Shown one piece after another: positions 1 through 11,112 of a stretch of DNA of 64,000 nt. How positions within the stretch are numbered: the stretch's first letter is position 1; every line of letters starts with the position of its first letter. The stretch lies in contig CM060893.1 of assembly GCA_030762935.1 (NCBI GenBank), positions 7,546,001 to 7,610,000 of the forward strand, in the 5' to 3' direction. The notes under the pieces are model-generated. The model made no database searches and was not told where the DNA came from. It saw nothing but the letters and a program-made list of their open reading frames with translations. The DNA comes from Hymenopus coronatus (lineage: Eukaryota; Arthropoda; Insecta; Mantodea; Hymenopodidae). Position numbers and translations under genes: made by a program.

Positions 1-533
1 TCAACATCGATACGGCCATTTTTTAGAAAATTGAAAATTTCGAAAATGTTTCCATGTAAAGGACTGGGAATTTTTCTGAAAATCTTCGTATTGCAACCTT
101 GGAACTTATACCTATACCAAGTTTGATATTTAACTAACTTTTTATTTTTGAGTTATACCATCTACACATAGTAAAAAAAAAAAATAAGTCGCCCTCCGTG
201 GTGTAATGGTTGCCATGCTAAGTTCATATACACAAGGTCACGGGTTCAAACCCGACGGAGGACGATGGATTTTTTCGGGCGTAAAAATCCTTAGCATGGC
301 TTCCTCCGGAAGGGAAGTTAAGCCGTGGGTCCCGTGTCGTAGATTTACGGCACGTAAAAGAACCTCAAACTTGATAGAGAGGCCTCTGAGCAAAATTAAG
401 CGGTCTTTCACGCCCAATTTAGAATGGGACGCTGAGAACCACAGCAGTCAAAGAGCGTCCATAAATAACACGCCATTTTTTTTACATGCATACACAAACG
501 ACCCTTTTTCTAAAAATGCTTTGTTCTCTTTCC
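1..533 (+). mobile_element. Family A copy A1, 3' half, interrupted by SINE1
   Basis: The internal right half of a family A element runs to about 172, breaks at its CA-rich segment, and resumes at 484-533 after SINE1. Its final hairpin is missing because the minus-strand copy A2 begins at 534. Confidence 0.7.
189..475 (+). mobile_element. SINE1, near-complete tRNA-derived SINE
   Basis: The tRNA-like head (191-264) has a perfect 7-bp acceptor stem (CCTCCGT with ACGGAGG), an A-box region TGGTGTAATGG and a B-box GGGTTCAAACCC. The body follows, with GTCCCGTGTCGTAGATTTAC and ACGTAAAAGAACC motifs. That body resembles the conserved core seen in several invertebrate SINE families (perhaps the Meta domain, from memory). 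It is transcribed by RNA polymerase III and depends on a LINE for movement. It is inserted in the CA-rich region of A1. Other copies lie at 15.65, 23.45, 35.76 and 60.57 kb. Confidence 0.85.
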
Positions 534-1386
534 TTTTTACTTTCTCTATACGTACTATGTACATAGTGTATAGAGAAGGTATTGCATTGCACCCAAAAAT
601 TCGATACCGAAATTTCACCGGAAATATATGTTTTGAGAACACCTGAATAAAAAAATGCATTTTTAGAAAAATGTGTATGTGTGTGTATGTCTGTGTGTGT
701 GGGCAGCATAGCTCAAAAACAAACAGACCGTTAAATACCAAACTTGGATTTAAGTTCAGTATCTTCCAAGGATGCGACACAAATATTTTCAAAAAAAATC
801 CCCCACACCCAACTACCCTTCACATGGAAAAATTTTAAAAAATTTTGATTTCTAAAAAATGACCAACGATTTTGATTAAAATATTGCGTATTAAAGATAT
901 ATACTTGACAAATAAAATGTATATCTTGAATTTTCTGGGAATAGCCTGTGAAGACTACTTTATTCTGGATGAATTTTACGGAATTTTGAATAACTGCTAA
1001 AACGTAAGAGATAGACAAAAACTTACCACACACAAAATGTAGAGCCCATTAAAACACAGAATTTAAGTTATATACATTTTTTTCGTGGAGTTGATTTTTT
1101 TTTTAGATGTTCCTTGTTTTTTGGTTTCAACCTTGAAAAATATACATTTTCTCATACAGAAATTTGTCAACTCCTTCCATACAAACGAAGGAACTTCAGT
1201 CACATAGCAACCAGCTTTAGACTTTCACTTTAACCTATGGTACTCCCTTATTTCGCTTCTACTTACAAGGAAGCAAGTAATAAGAATATTTTTGCTAATT
1301 TTTTCTCACTTAGCATGAAGTAAACAGAAGCATAAGCTTTTTAACATAATTTGTTGCGAAATGTAGAGAAAACACATCAGATTTTT
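534..1386 (-). mobile_element. Family A copy A2, full length
   Basis: It starts with the terminal palindrome (ACTTTCTCTATACGTAC at 539 onward) and ends ACACATCAGA at about 1382. The GT-rich stretch at 670-702 is the CA segment read on the other strand. The 5' hairpin is partly lost (GAGAAAACACATCAGA). Confidence 0.88.
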
Positions 1387-1387
1387 A

Positions 1388-1507
1388 TTCATTGGTCCTC
1401 GAGACCTTCCTGTGAAATCTCGGTATTGTTGGGTGGATTACAATACCTTCTCTATCAGTTATGTACACTGTACATTCCTGCTAGAAAAAGTAATAAAGAA
1501 GTAAAAA
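1388..1507 (+). mobile_element. Family A copy A3, 3' end fragment
   Basis: Only the last 120 bp remain. The terminal hairpin has a CAG/CTG pair of segments in place of the usual ACAC/GTGT, so pairing is kept while sequence differs. It runs directly into A4. Confidence 0.65.
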
Positions 1508-2338
1508 TCTGATGCGTACTATTCACATGACTTTCTCTACATCTCTGCAACAAATTACTCTTAAAAAGCTTATACATCTATTTACTTTATATTAATCAGA
1601 CTAAAATAGCAGAAATAGTCTTATTACTTGGTTCCTTGTTGCTATGTTTGCGTTGTTCCTTGCTGGTTGCTATGTCACTGAAGTTCCTTTGTTTGTATGC
1701 AAGCAGTTGACAAATTCCTATATGAGAAAAGTATAAGTCTTCATAGCAGAAACCAAAAACAAGGAATGACTAAAAAACGATGAATCCACACAAAAAGAAT
1801 GTATATAGCATAGATTATGTGTTTTAACGTGCTCTACATTTTTCGTGTAGTAAGTTTTGGTCCATCTCTTACGGTTTAGCAGTTATTCAAAATTCCGTAA
1901 AATTCATCCAGAATAAAGCAGTCTTCAGAGGCTAATCTCAGAAAATTCAAGATATACATTTTATTTTTCAGGTAAAGATCTTTAATATACGAAATTTTAA
2001 TCAAAATCGTTAGAGCCATTTTTAAGAAAATCAACATTTTCGAAAAAAGTTCCATGTAAAGGGTAGATTGGGGTGGGGTGATTTTTTTCAAAATCTTGGT
2101 GTCGCATTCCTGGAAGATACTAAACTTAAGTACCAAGTTTGGTATTTTACCGACTTTTCGTTTTTGAGTTATCGTGTTCACGGACACACCGACGGACAAT
2201 TTGTGAAAATGCCTTTTTTTTGGATACAGGGGACCCAAAAACATATACTTTCGTTGAAATCTCGGTATCGAATTTTTGGGTGGAGTGTAATACCTTCTGT
2301 ATACACTATGTACATAGTACGTGTAGAGAAAGTAAAAA
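1508..2338 (+). mobile_element. Family A copy A4, full length
   Basis: It begins TCTGATGCG and ends GTGTAGAGAAAGTAAAAA, with the CA-rich segment at 2180-2200. Both ends are intact and it serves as a reference copy. Confidence 0.9.
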
Positions 2339-2345
2339 TTGTAGT

Positions 2346-2464
2346 GTTACTCAGTCATAAAGTTCGAAGGCTTTCACGGCCGGTGTTAGAATCACTTATA
2401 GAAAACAAAACGTGGACCACGGCCTACAAGCCCGGTTTTGTTTTCTATAAGTTACTCAGTCATA
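2346..2464 (+). mobile_element. Minute Penelope-like insertion with 14-bp target duplication
   Basis: GTTACTCAGTCATA occurs at 2346-2359 and again at 2451-2464. The 91 bp between them begin with GAAGGCTTTCACGGCCGG, a motif I associate with Penelope-like retroelements (from memory, unverified). An 18-bp perfect inverted repeat (2394-2411 with 2435-2452) folds the rest into a hairpin. It is too short to encode anything and looks like a terminal fragment. Confidence 0.5.
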
Positions 2465-2888
2465 GCTTAGTAAGATGTCGAGTATTTCTGTCAGTTCTCA
2501 TAGAGTATGCAAGTAGATATAGCATACTAATTATTCTGTACAAGTAATGTACCCCTGGTCAAACGGAAGCTGCAGTCCACATGGTCATGGACCCGTGACC
2601 GTGAGGTTATCTAGAGGTGGCTATGAATCCGCAGGAAGCGCCTCTTTTGTTTCATCAGCGACAGTGGCGACTCGTGCATTTCGTCTTCCTTTCCGTGTAA
2701 TAACTATCCTAGATATCGTAAATAAGAATTCAGAATTTGTCGATTTTATTCTTTCGCTACCTTTCTAGGCCTTATAAATATTTGATGATTACTTATGTAA
2801 AATGTATACCAAGTTTAACACCCTCTTAATCTGTCTTTCTCTTCTGCGTGTAATAACTACTGGAATATCTCATTCCTCCCAAAAAAAA
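2465..2888. other. Stretch without recognised gene or repeat
   Basis: It has slightly higher GC content in 2560-2690. An ORF at 2547-2768 shows no familiar domain. I see no RNA gene or known repeat. Confidence 0.4.
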
Positions 2889-3718
2889 GTCTTATGTGTT
2901 ACACTCACATGACTTTCTCTAACTCTTCTATAAATTTCTTACATAATATTATTCTTCTTTCTAAACAATGCTAATCGAGATAAACATTAGCAGAATGTTC
3001 TTATTACTTAGTTCCTTTCGTTATTCGATTTTCAATGCAAATCGCTTCCTTGCTTGACCAGGAGTGGAACAAAAGAAAAACAGACACTTCCTGTCTGAGA
3101 AAATTATAAGTACTCACAACTGAAACCAAAAACAATGAATATCTCGGAAACTGTTACCTCCACAACAAAAATGTAGAGGACAAAAAATGTGTGTTTTGAT
3201 CATATCAACATTTTCTGTGTAGTAAGTTTTGGTCTATCTCTTACCGCTTAGCAGTTAAGCAAAAATTGTCAAAATTCATCTAGAATAAAGAGCTCTCAGA
3301 GGTTATTCCCAGAAAATTCAAGATATACATTTTATTTGGTATGTAAATATCTTTAATATACGGGATTTTAATCAAAATCGTTAGAGCCATTTTTTAGAAA
3401 ATCAAAATTTTCGAAAAATTTTCCATAAAAGGTAGTTGGGGTTGGGGAGATTTTCTTGAAAATCTTGTGTCGCATCCTTGGAAGATACCAAATCTAAATA
3501 TCAAGTTTAATATTTAACGGCCTTTTCATTTTTGAGCTATGCTGTCCACAGACACACAGACACGCACACACACGGACTTTTTTCCAAAAGTGTCTTTTTT
3601 TTTATTCACGGGGACCCTAAACATGTATTTCCGGTGAAATCTCGGTATCAAATTTTTGGGTGCAATACAATACCTTCTCTGTGCATTATGTACATAGTAC
3701 GTGTAGAGAAAGTAAAAA
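2889..3718 (+). mobile_element. Family A copy A5, full length, diverged subfamily
   Basis: Both ends are recognisable, but the first 300 bp differ from the main type (GATAAACATTAGCAG, extra lost segments). This marks an older subfamily shared with A6, A23, A49 and part of A54. Confidence 0.85.
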
Positions 3719-3723
3719 TTTAA

Positions 3724-4486
3724 TCGATTATCTACGTCATGGTAATCAAGATAAACATAACCAGAATTATTCTTATTGCCAGCTTCTTATAAATAGCAGG
3801 GCTAAAGCGATTATCTCGTCCTTTAAAAGCTGATCACTTTCTGAAAATACAACTGAAATTCCAATCTCTTTGCTTGTCAGTAATAAACAAATGAGAAACG
3901 ATAAGAAACATGTCTTCCCGTTTGAGAAAAGTTTAAGTGGCTAAAATTGAAACTAACAATCTGGAATACCTCGGAAACGGTTAACGCTACAAAATCAGGC
4001 ATATGACATAAATTGTGTGTTTTAATGAGATCTGCATTTTTGTGTAGTAAGTTTTTGTATAGCTTTACGGTTTGCTAGTTATACAAAAGCCATCAATAAT
4101 GAATATGTCTTCAGAGGTTATTTCCAGAAAATCCAAGATCTACAATTCGTTTGTCATAAAAATATCTTAAACATACGGTTTTAAAATCAAAATCATTACA
4201 GCCATTTTTAAGAATCAAAATTTTCGAAAAATGTTCCATGTAAAGAGTAGTTTGAGGTGTTGCTTTTTTTTCAAACTTTTTCGTGACTCATCCTTGAAAG
4301 ACACTAAACTTAAATACCAAGTCTTTTCGTTTTTGAGCAATTTTGTTCACTGACACACACGGACCTTTTTCTAAAAATCCTTTTTTTTTTTTTGGGATTT
4401 GAGTGAAATCTCGGTATCGAATTTTTTGGGTGCGATTCAATACCTTCTCTATACACAAAGTACATAGTACGTGTAGAGAAAGTAAT
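3724..4486 (+). mobile_element. Family A copy A6, 5'-truncated, old subfamily
   Basis: It begins inside the element near the ATCAAGATAAACATAACC segment and ends GTGTAGAGAAAGTAAT. It is strongly diverged but colinear throughout. Confidence 0.8.
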
Positions 4487-4555
4487 ACATTGCCACAGAC
4501 GGTATTTGAACAATCCTCTGGGTAATTAATCACTTTTAGGATTAAATGTCATGGC

Positions 4556-4630
4556 ATGTCACTGTAGCTCAATTGTTAGAGCATTTGTACGGAGCATGGA
4601 AGAACCGTGTTCAAATGCACACTGTGACAT
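4556..4630 (+). other. tRNA-like sequence (pseudogene or SINE head)
   Basis: It is 75 nt long. The acceptor stem is a perfect 7 bp (ATGTCAC with GTGACAT), and the D arm is classical (TAGCTC, loop, GAGC). The anticodon stem pairs only with several wobbles and the loop lacks the usual U33. The T loop TTCAAAT is present, but its stem does not pair. It is therefore not a credible working tRNA gene. It is isolated in about 360 bp of otherwise unrecognised AT-rich DNA (4487-4850). Confidence 0.55.
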
Positions 4631-4850
4631 TGAATTTTACAGCTGGTACTAATAACAAAAGAGCTGCAAAATAATAAATATAAAACCATTACCAATACAA
4701 TAACTATGAGATATACCTGAAAATTCAAAGTGAGAGTAGCTTGCTCGAAAATTGCCAAAAATTACATTCCGCTGTCTTAACTTGACTTTTCTGTTTAACT
4801 TTATATTTATTTTGCCACGTTAGACACAATTTGAACTTTAAATATATTTA

Positions 4851-5632
4851 ATTTTTACTTTCTGTACACGTACTATGTACATAGTGTACAGAGATTCCAT
4901 CGTAAATATATGTTTTGGGTCCCCCTGAATAAAAAAAAAAGCATTTTTAGAAAAAGATCCGTGTGTGTGTCTGTGGACAGCATAGCTCAAAAGACCGTTG
5001 AATACCAAACTTGGTATTTAAGTTGGGTATCTTCCAAGGATGCGATACGAAGATTTTCAAGAAAATCCTCCCACCTCCACTACCCTTAAATGGAACATTT
5101 TTCGAAAATTTTGACTTTCTTAAAAATAGCTCCAACGATTTTGATTTAACTGCCGTATATTAAAGATATTTACCTTACAAATAAAATGTATATCTTGAAT
5201 TTTCTGGGAGTAGCCTCTGAAGACTACTTTATTCTGGATGAATTTTACGGAATTTTGCATAACTGCTAGACCGTAAAAGATGGACAAAACCTTACCATAG
5301 AAAAACATGTAGATCACGTTAAAGCATACAATTCATGTCATATACATTTTTTCGTGCAGTTGGTCGTTTATTAGATATTCCTTTGAAAAACTTAACCTTT
5401 TCTCATACAGGAATTTGTCAACATAAACAAAAGAACTTCAGTCACATAGCAACCAGCTTTTGACTATCTCTTTAATCTATGGCACTCGTTTATTTCGCTT
5501 CTACTTACAAGGAAGCAAGTAATAAGACTATTTCTGCTAATTTTTTCTCGATTAGCATGAAGTAAATAGAAGCATAAGCTTTTTAACAATAATTTGTTTC
5601 AGAGATGTAGAGAAAGTCATGTGACATCAGAT
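4851..5632 (-). mobile_element. Family A copy A7, nearly full length
   Basis: It opens with TTACTTTCTGTACACGTAC and closes at GACATCAGA. About 35 bp after the palindrome are deleted and the last hairpin is shortened. Confidence 0.87.
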
Positions 5633-5689
5633 TTTTTAACATGTAAGTAGAGGAAATGTTTTTACTTCCTCTAATTATTACATAAACGC

Positions 5690-6312
5690 ATCTGAGAAGG
5701 TATTGCATTTCACCCAAAAATTCAGTACCGAGATTTCACATCAAATACACGTTTTTAGGAACCGTGTATAAAAAAAAAAAAAAAACATAAAAATGTGTGT
5801 GTGCGTGTGTGTGTGCGTGTGTGTGTGCGTGTGTGGGTGTGGACATCTCAAAAACGAAAAGTCGGGTAAATACAAAACTTGGTATTTGGATTCAGAATCT
5901 TCCAGGGATGCAACATGAAAGCATTCAAGAAAATCCCTTCAACCTATACCCTATTTATGGAACATTTTTGATTTTTTTTATTTTCTCAAAAACGGCTGTA
6001 ACGATTTTGATTAAAATATCATATGTTCAAGATATTCCCATGACGAATGATACATCTTGAATTTTCTGGGAATAGCCTCTGAAGACCTCTTCCTTTTATA
6101 GCTCGTAAGCCGTAAAAAATAGACAAAAGTTTACTGCACAAACATTTTAGATCTCATTAACACACACAATTTATGTCCTATACATTTTTTTAGAATTAAC
6201 TGTGTCCAAGATATTCTTTGTTATTGGTTTTGGTTTACTACTTAAGCTTTTCTTAAGCGGAAAATGAACTTTCATAATATATCTCTTTGTTTTACTCCAG
6301 GGAACAGAACTG
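5690..6312 (-). mobile_element. Family A copy A8, truncated at both ends
   Basis: It retains the region from just inside the large palindrome to the old-subfamily 5' part. Its microsatellite at 5792-5836 is a GTGTGC/GTGTGT mixture. Confidence 0.8.
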
Positions 6313-6510
6313 ATCTTATTACTTGCTTTCGTGTAAGCAGAAGTGAAATAAAGGAGTACAATAGGGTAAAGCGACAGTCAAATATTTTAAAAGCTGATTG
6401 TTATGTGATTGAAATGCCTTTGTTTGTATGACCAGAAGTTAACAAATTTCCATATGAAAAAATTGTCCGTATTTTAAAACTGAAACCATTAACAGGAATA
6501 TCAGATCAAT
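6313..6510 (+). mobile_element. Family A fragment A9
   Basis: This is the internal 5' third only (TTATTACTTGC to AACAGGAATATC). It is followed by an A-run and the start of A10. Confidence 0.7.
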
Positions 6511-6517
6511 AAAAAAA

Positions 6518-7366
6518 TCTGATGTGTTACATTCACATGGCTTTCTCTATATCTCTGTAACAAATTAGTGTTAATAAGCTTATTCTTTTATTTATTTCAT
6601 GCTAATTGAGAAAAATTAGCAGAAATAGTCTTATTACTTGCTTCCTTGTAAGTAGAAGCGAAATAAGGGAGTACCATAGGTTAAAGTGAAAGCCAAAAGC
6701 TGGTTGCTATGTGACTGAAGTTCCTTTGTTTGTATGGACAGGAGTTGACAAATTCCTGTATGAGAAATGTATAAGTTTTATCAAAGCTGAAACCAAAAAC
6801 AAGAAATATTTAAAAACGATCAACTGCACGAAAAAAATGTATATAACTTAAACTGTATGTTTTAACGTGCTCTACATTTCTTGTGTGTTAAGTTTTTGTC
6901 CAATTATTACGGTTTAGTAGTTATGCAAAATTCATCCAGAATAAAGTAGTCTTCAGAGGCTATTCCCAGATAATTCAAGATATACATTTTATTTGTAAGG
7001 TAAATATCTATAATATACGATATTTTAATCAAAATCGTTAGTCATTTTTTAGAAAATCAAAATTTTCGAAAAAAGTACCATGTAAAGAGTAGTTGGGAAA
7101 GGGAGCGGATTTTCTTGAAAACCTTCTTGTCGCATCCTTGGAAGATACTAAACCTAAATGTCAAGTTTGGTTTTTAACGGACTTTTTGTTTTTGAGGTAT
7201 GCTGCCCACAGACACACACACGGGCATTTTTCTAAAAATGCTTTTTTTTGGATTCAGGAAGTCTCAAAACATGTATTCCCGGTGAAATCTCAGTATTGAA
7301 TTTTTGGGTGCATTGCAATACCTTCTCTATACACTATGTACATAGCACGTATAGAGAAAGTAAAAA
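6518..7366 (+). mobile_element. Family A copy A10, full length
   Basis: Both hairpins are present. The 3' end reads CACGTATAGAGAAAGTAAAAA. Confidence 0.9.
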
Positions 7367-7367
7367 T

Positions 7368-7518
7368 GTATGCGTTAAAGTACCTAAATATTTTAACGAT
7401 ATCTACATTTTTTGTGCAGTAACTTTTTGTTTATTTCTTACAGTTTACCAGTTATGCAAAATTCAACAAAATTCATCCAGAATAGAGTCTTCTTCAGAGG
7501 TTATTCCCAGTAAATTCA

Positions 7519-7559
<41 letters not shown>

Positions 7560-7870
7560 ATTAGTGGTGTATAGTTGTGGCATTTTAATCAAAAGCCATG
7601 TTTGAGAAAATAAAATTATCGAACATTTTTCAAGGGTAGTTACGGGTCGGGAAATTTTCTTGGTTTTCCTTTATGGCTTTTCAAGTTTGGTATTTAACCG
7701 ACTTTTCGTTTTTGAGCTATGCTACACACACACTTCTAAAATTTGTTTTTATTCAGGGGGCCTTAAAACTTATATTTCCGGTGAAATTTCGGTATCTAAT
7801 TTTTGGATGGAATACAATATCCTCTCTACCCACCATGAACATTATACACTCGGGCTAGAGAAAGTAAAAA
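7368..7870 (+). mobile_element. Family A copy A11, 5'-truncated, with AT microsatellite
   Basis: It begins near the ACATAAATTGTG position of the family and ends GCTAGAGAAAGTAAAAA. An (AT)n run at 7523-7556 replaces the normal GATATACATTTTATTT segment. The terminal hairpin carries CCC/GGG in its arms. Confidence 0.82.
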
Positions 7871-7871
7871 T

Positions 7872-8104
7872 TTAAAATTTTGATGTGTTTTACCAAATGT
7901 TACGAATGTATTGCTTAAGATTCCTGTAATCTCCTACTCCCAGTATAGCATGAGGAGATATGTAACACATTCATTAAACAATTTCTCTTCATTTGCATGT
8001 CGTAGATGGATTACCTTTGTAAGAATAGTTTATTACAGAGTAGATAGAGTAAGTCATGCAAATTGAATACTGTACAGGCTACTTCCAGCTTGGAGCTGTT
8101 TTAA
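7872..8104. other. Poorly resolved AT-rich stretch
   Basis: The last part (about 8020-8085) looks like a degenerate family A hairpin end (TTTATTACAGAGTAGATAGAG). Nothing else is recognised. Confidence 0.35.
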
Positions 8105-8830
8105 TCTTCTCTACAGGTACTATGTACTTATAGTATTGTACACCACTAAAAATTTTATGTTAAGATTTCACAGAAAATATGTTTTGAGGTCCCCACAATC
8201 TTCCAAAAATAATTGTATAGAATAAGGACCGCGCCCGTGTGTGCGAAGCCATGAACTAAAAAACGAAAGGTCGGTAAAATATAAAACTTGGTAATTAAGT
8301 TTACTGGTTTCCAAGGATACGACACTAAACTTTTGAAGAAAATCCCGCCACATCAAACTACCCTTGTGATGGAAACAAATTTGAAAATATCTATTTTTTC
8401 AATAACAGCTGTAAAGATTTTGAATAAAATACCGTATATTAAACGTAATACATGATAATAAAATGTATATCTTGAATTTTCTGGGAATAGCCTCTGAAGA
8501 TTACCTTATTCTGGATGAATTTCACGGAATTTTGAATAAATGCTAAACCGTAAGAGATGGACAAAAACTTACATCAGGAAAAATGTAGAGCACATTAAAA
8601 CACACAATTTATGTTATGTACATTTTTTTCGTGGAGTTTTTGTTTTCTGATTTGAAAAACATACTTTTCTCATACAGGAATTTGTCAACTGCTGTCCATA
8701 CAAACAAAGCAACTACAGTCACATAGCAACCAGCGTTTTACCATCACTTTAACTTATGAAGTATAAGCTTTTTAACAATAATTTGTTGCAGAGATGTAGA
8801 CAAAGACATGTGAATGGAAAACATCAGATT
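8105..8830 (-). mobile_element. Family A copy A12, diverged
   Basis: The opening palindrome is eroded. The body is colinear, and the end TGGAAAACATCAGA is clear. A deletion removes the segment with the CTTATTTCGCTTC block. Confidence 0.82.
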
Positions 8831-8960
8831 TTTACCTTCTGTGTCAGTTATTTGTCGCAGAAATGACAAACCATTGTATTCCTTTAAACATTCAAAGTCG
8901 ACATTTAATGGAACTGCAAGTTATGGGGTCTCTTGGAAAACTAAAAAATTAAAAACAAAA

Positions 8961-9792
8961 TCTGATGTGTTCCATTCACATGACTTTCTCTAGATCTCTA
9001 CAACAAATTGTTAAAAAGGTTATACTTATATTTACTTCACGCTAATCGAGAAAAAATAAGCAGAAATATTCTTATTACTTGCTTCCTTGTAACTAGGCTT
9101 CCTTGTAACTAGAAGTGAAATAAGGGAGTACCATAGGTTAAAGTGAAAGCCTAAAGCTGGTTGCTATGTGACTGAAGTACCTTTGTTTGTATGGACAGGA
9201 GTTAACAAATTCCTGTACGAGAAAAGTATAAGTTTTTTAAAGCTGAAACCAAAAACAGGGATTATCTCAAAACCATCAACTCCACGAAAAAATGTGTATA
9301 TCATAAATTGTGTGTTTTAACGTAGTCTAAATTTTTTTATGGTAAGTTTTTGTCCATCTCTTACGGTTATGCAAAGTTGCGCAAAATTCATCCAGAATAA
9401 AGTAGTCTTCAGAGGTTATTCCCAGATAACTCAAGATATACATTTTATTTGTCAGGTAAATATATTCAAAATACGATATTTTAATCAAAAGCGTTACAGC
9501 CATTTTTTAGAAAACGAAAATTTTCGAACATTTTGCCAGATTAAGTGGTATTTTGGGGTGAGACGATTTTGATCAAAATCTTGGCGTCGCATTCTTGGAA
9601 GATACTAAACTCATATACCAAGTTATCATGTTCACAGACACACACACTTTTTTCTAAAGTGCTTTTGGGGGGGGGGGGTTCAGGAGTTCCCGAAACATAC
9701 ATTTCCGGTGAAATCTCGGTATTGAATGTTTGGGTGCATTACAATACCTTCTCTATACACTATGTACATAGCAGGTGTACAGAAAGTAAAAA
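8961..9792 (+). mobile_element. Family A copy A13, full length
   Basis: It contains a private 16-bp tandem duplication (GCTTCCTTGTAACTAG twice, around 9079-9111) and a G-run at 9667-9676. Its last A-run is shared with the first base of A14. Confidence 0.9.
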
Positions 9793-10547
9793 TCTGATGT
9801 GCTCCATTCACGTGACTTTTTCTACATCTCTGCAACAAATTATTGTTAAAAAGCTTATACTTCTATTTACTTCATATTAATCGAGGAAAGAATTAGCAGA
9901 AATAGTCTTATTACTTGTTTTCCATGCAAGTAGAGGCAAAATAAGAGAGTACCATAGGTTAAAGCTGGTTGCTATGTGACTGATGTTCCTTTGTTTGTAT
10001 GGATAGGAGTTGACAAATTCCTGTATGAGAAAACTATTGGTTTTCCAAAGCTGAAACCAAAAACAAAGAAAACCTCAAAATGATCATCTCCACGAAAAAA
10101 TGTACATAACATAAATTGTGTATTTTAACGTGCTCTACATTTTTTGTGTTTGTTTTCTTTTTCCATTTCTTACGGTTTAGCAGTTATGCAAAATTTCATA
10201 AAATTCATTCTGAATAAAGTAGTCTTCAGAGGCTATTCCCAGAAAATTCAAGATATACATTTTATTTGTCAGGTAAATAGTTTTGATATGTGGTATTTTA
10301 ATCAAATTCGTTAGAGCTATTTTTGATAAAATCAACATTTTCGAAAAATTTGCCTAATAAAGGGTAGTTTGAGGTGGGAGGATTTTCTTCAAAAGCTTTG
10401 TGTCGTATCCTTAGACAACACTAAACTTATATACCAAGTTTGGTATTTTAACGGCTTTCCGTTTTTGATTTATGTTCACAGGTACATGGATACTCGCACA
10501 CACATCTCTATACACTATCTACATAGTACGTGTAGAGAAAGTAGAAA
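9793..10547 (+). mobile_element. Family A copy A14, full ends with an internal deletion
   Basis: It starts immediately where A13 stops. About 100 bp between the CA segment and the terminal palindrome are missing (CACACACATCTCTATACAC junction near 10500). Confidence 0.88.
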
Positions 10548-11112
10548 TAGTTTGTATAGGAATTCGTAAGAGAAAGTCTTATGTTTTAATATGAATATGA
10601 ATTCCTGTATCAAATGAGGGTTGTTCCGGTAGGCATATATACCGGTTTTGCGCGACGGCGGGTGTTTTGGTCGAGACCGATGACCTACATTTGGCCTCCT
10701 ACCACAGCTGTTTCAAATCACGAAGCGGAGGTCTTTTTGTGTCTGTTATTGGTGTGAGATCGCCTGCCGGTTGGTGCTACTGATGGTTGTGGTGGCAACA
10801 CTGTCACCGGGGAATTCCGTCAGGCTGACTTTACGGGAAGCCCTTACCGTTTCCTTTTGTTGCTCATTAACACGCGGACATTGCGCCCTAAGCCCCTGAC
10901 TGGAGGCACGCAGATCTTCAGACTTACCGCGCCTTGGTACGGCTTCGTCTTTCCTAACATGCGTGTCTCATTACCTTCCCATTCTTCTATAAACTATGCT
11001 TACAAAACCGCTCTTACCCACCTCTTAAAGAAATTCTGTCAGGTCCAGGGGTTTTATGACATTGAGTTTTTGAAAACTTTAATTGACGTTGCTATACATG
11101 TAGTATGTTCTT
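10548..11112. other. GC-richer unassigned segment
   Basis: This stretch is more balanced in composition than its surroundings. It contains a CCGGTA/TACCGG hairpin at about 10627-10646 and GGAGGTCTTTTTG-type motifs. A reading frame enters from 10857 but has no domain I recognise and runs into the satellite. It could be the end of an uncharacterised mobile element. Confidence 0.35.

Noticed and set aside
189..264. Functional tRNA gene
   Set aside because: The tRNA-like part is followed by a conserved SINE body and recurs with that body at four other places.
534..1386. Classing family A as a canonical Helitron
   Set aside because: No CTRR end and no clear insertion between A and T were seen; only a Helentron/HINE-like or hairpin-ended MITE hypothesis is kept.
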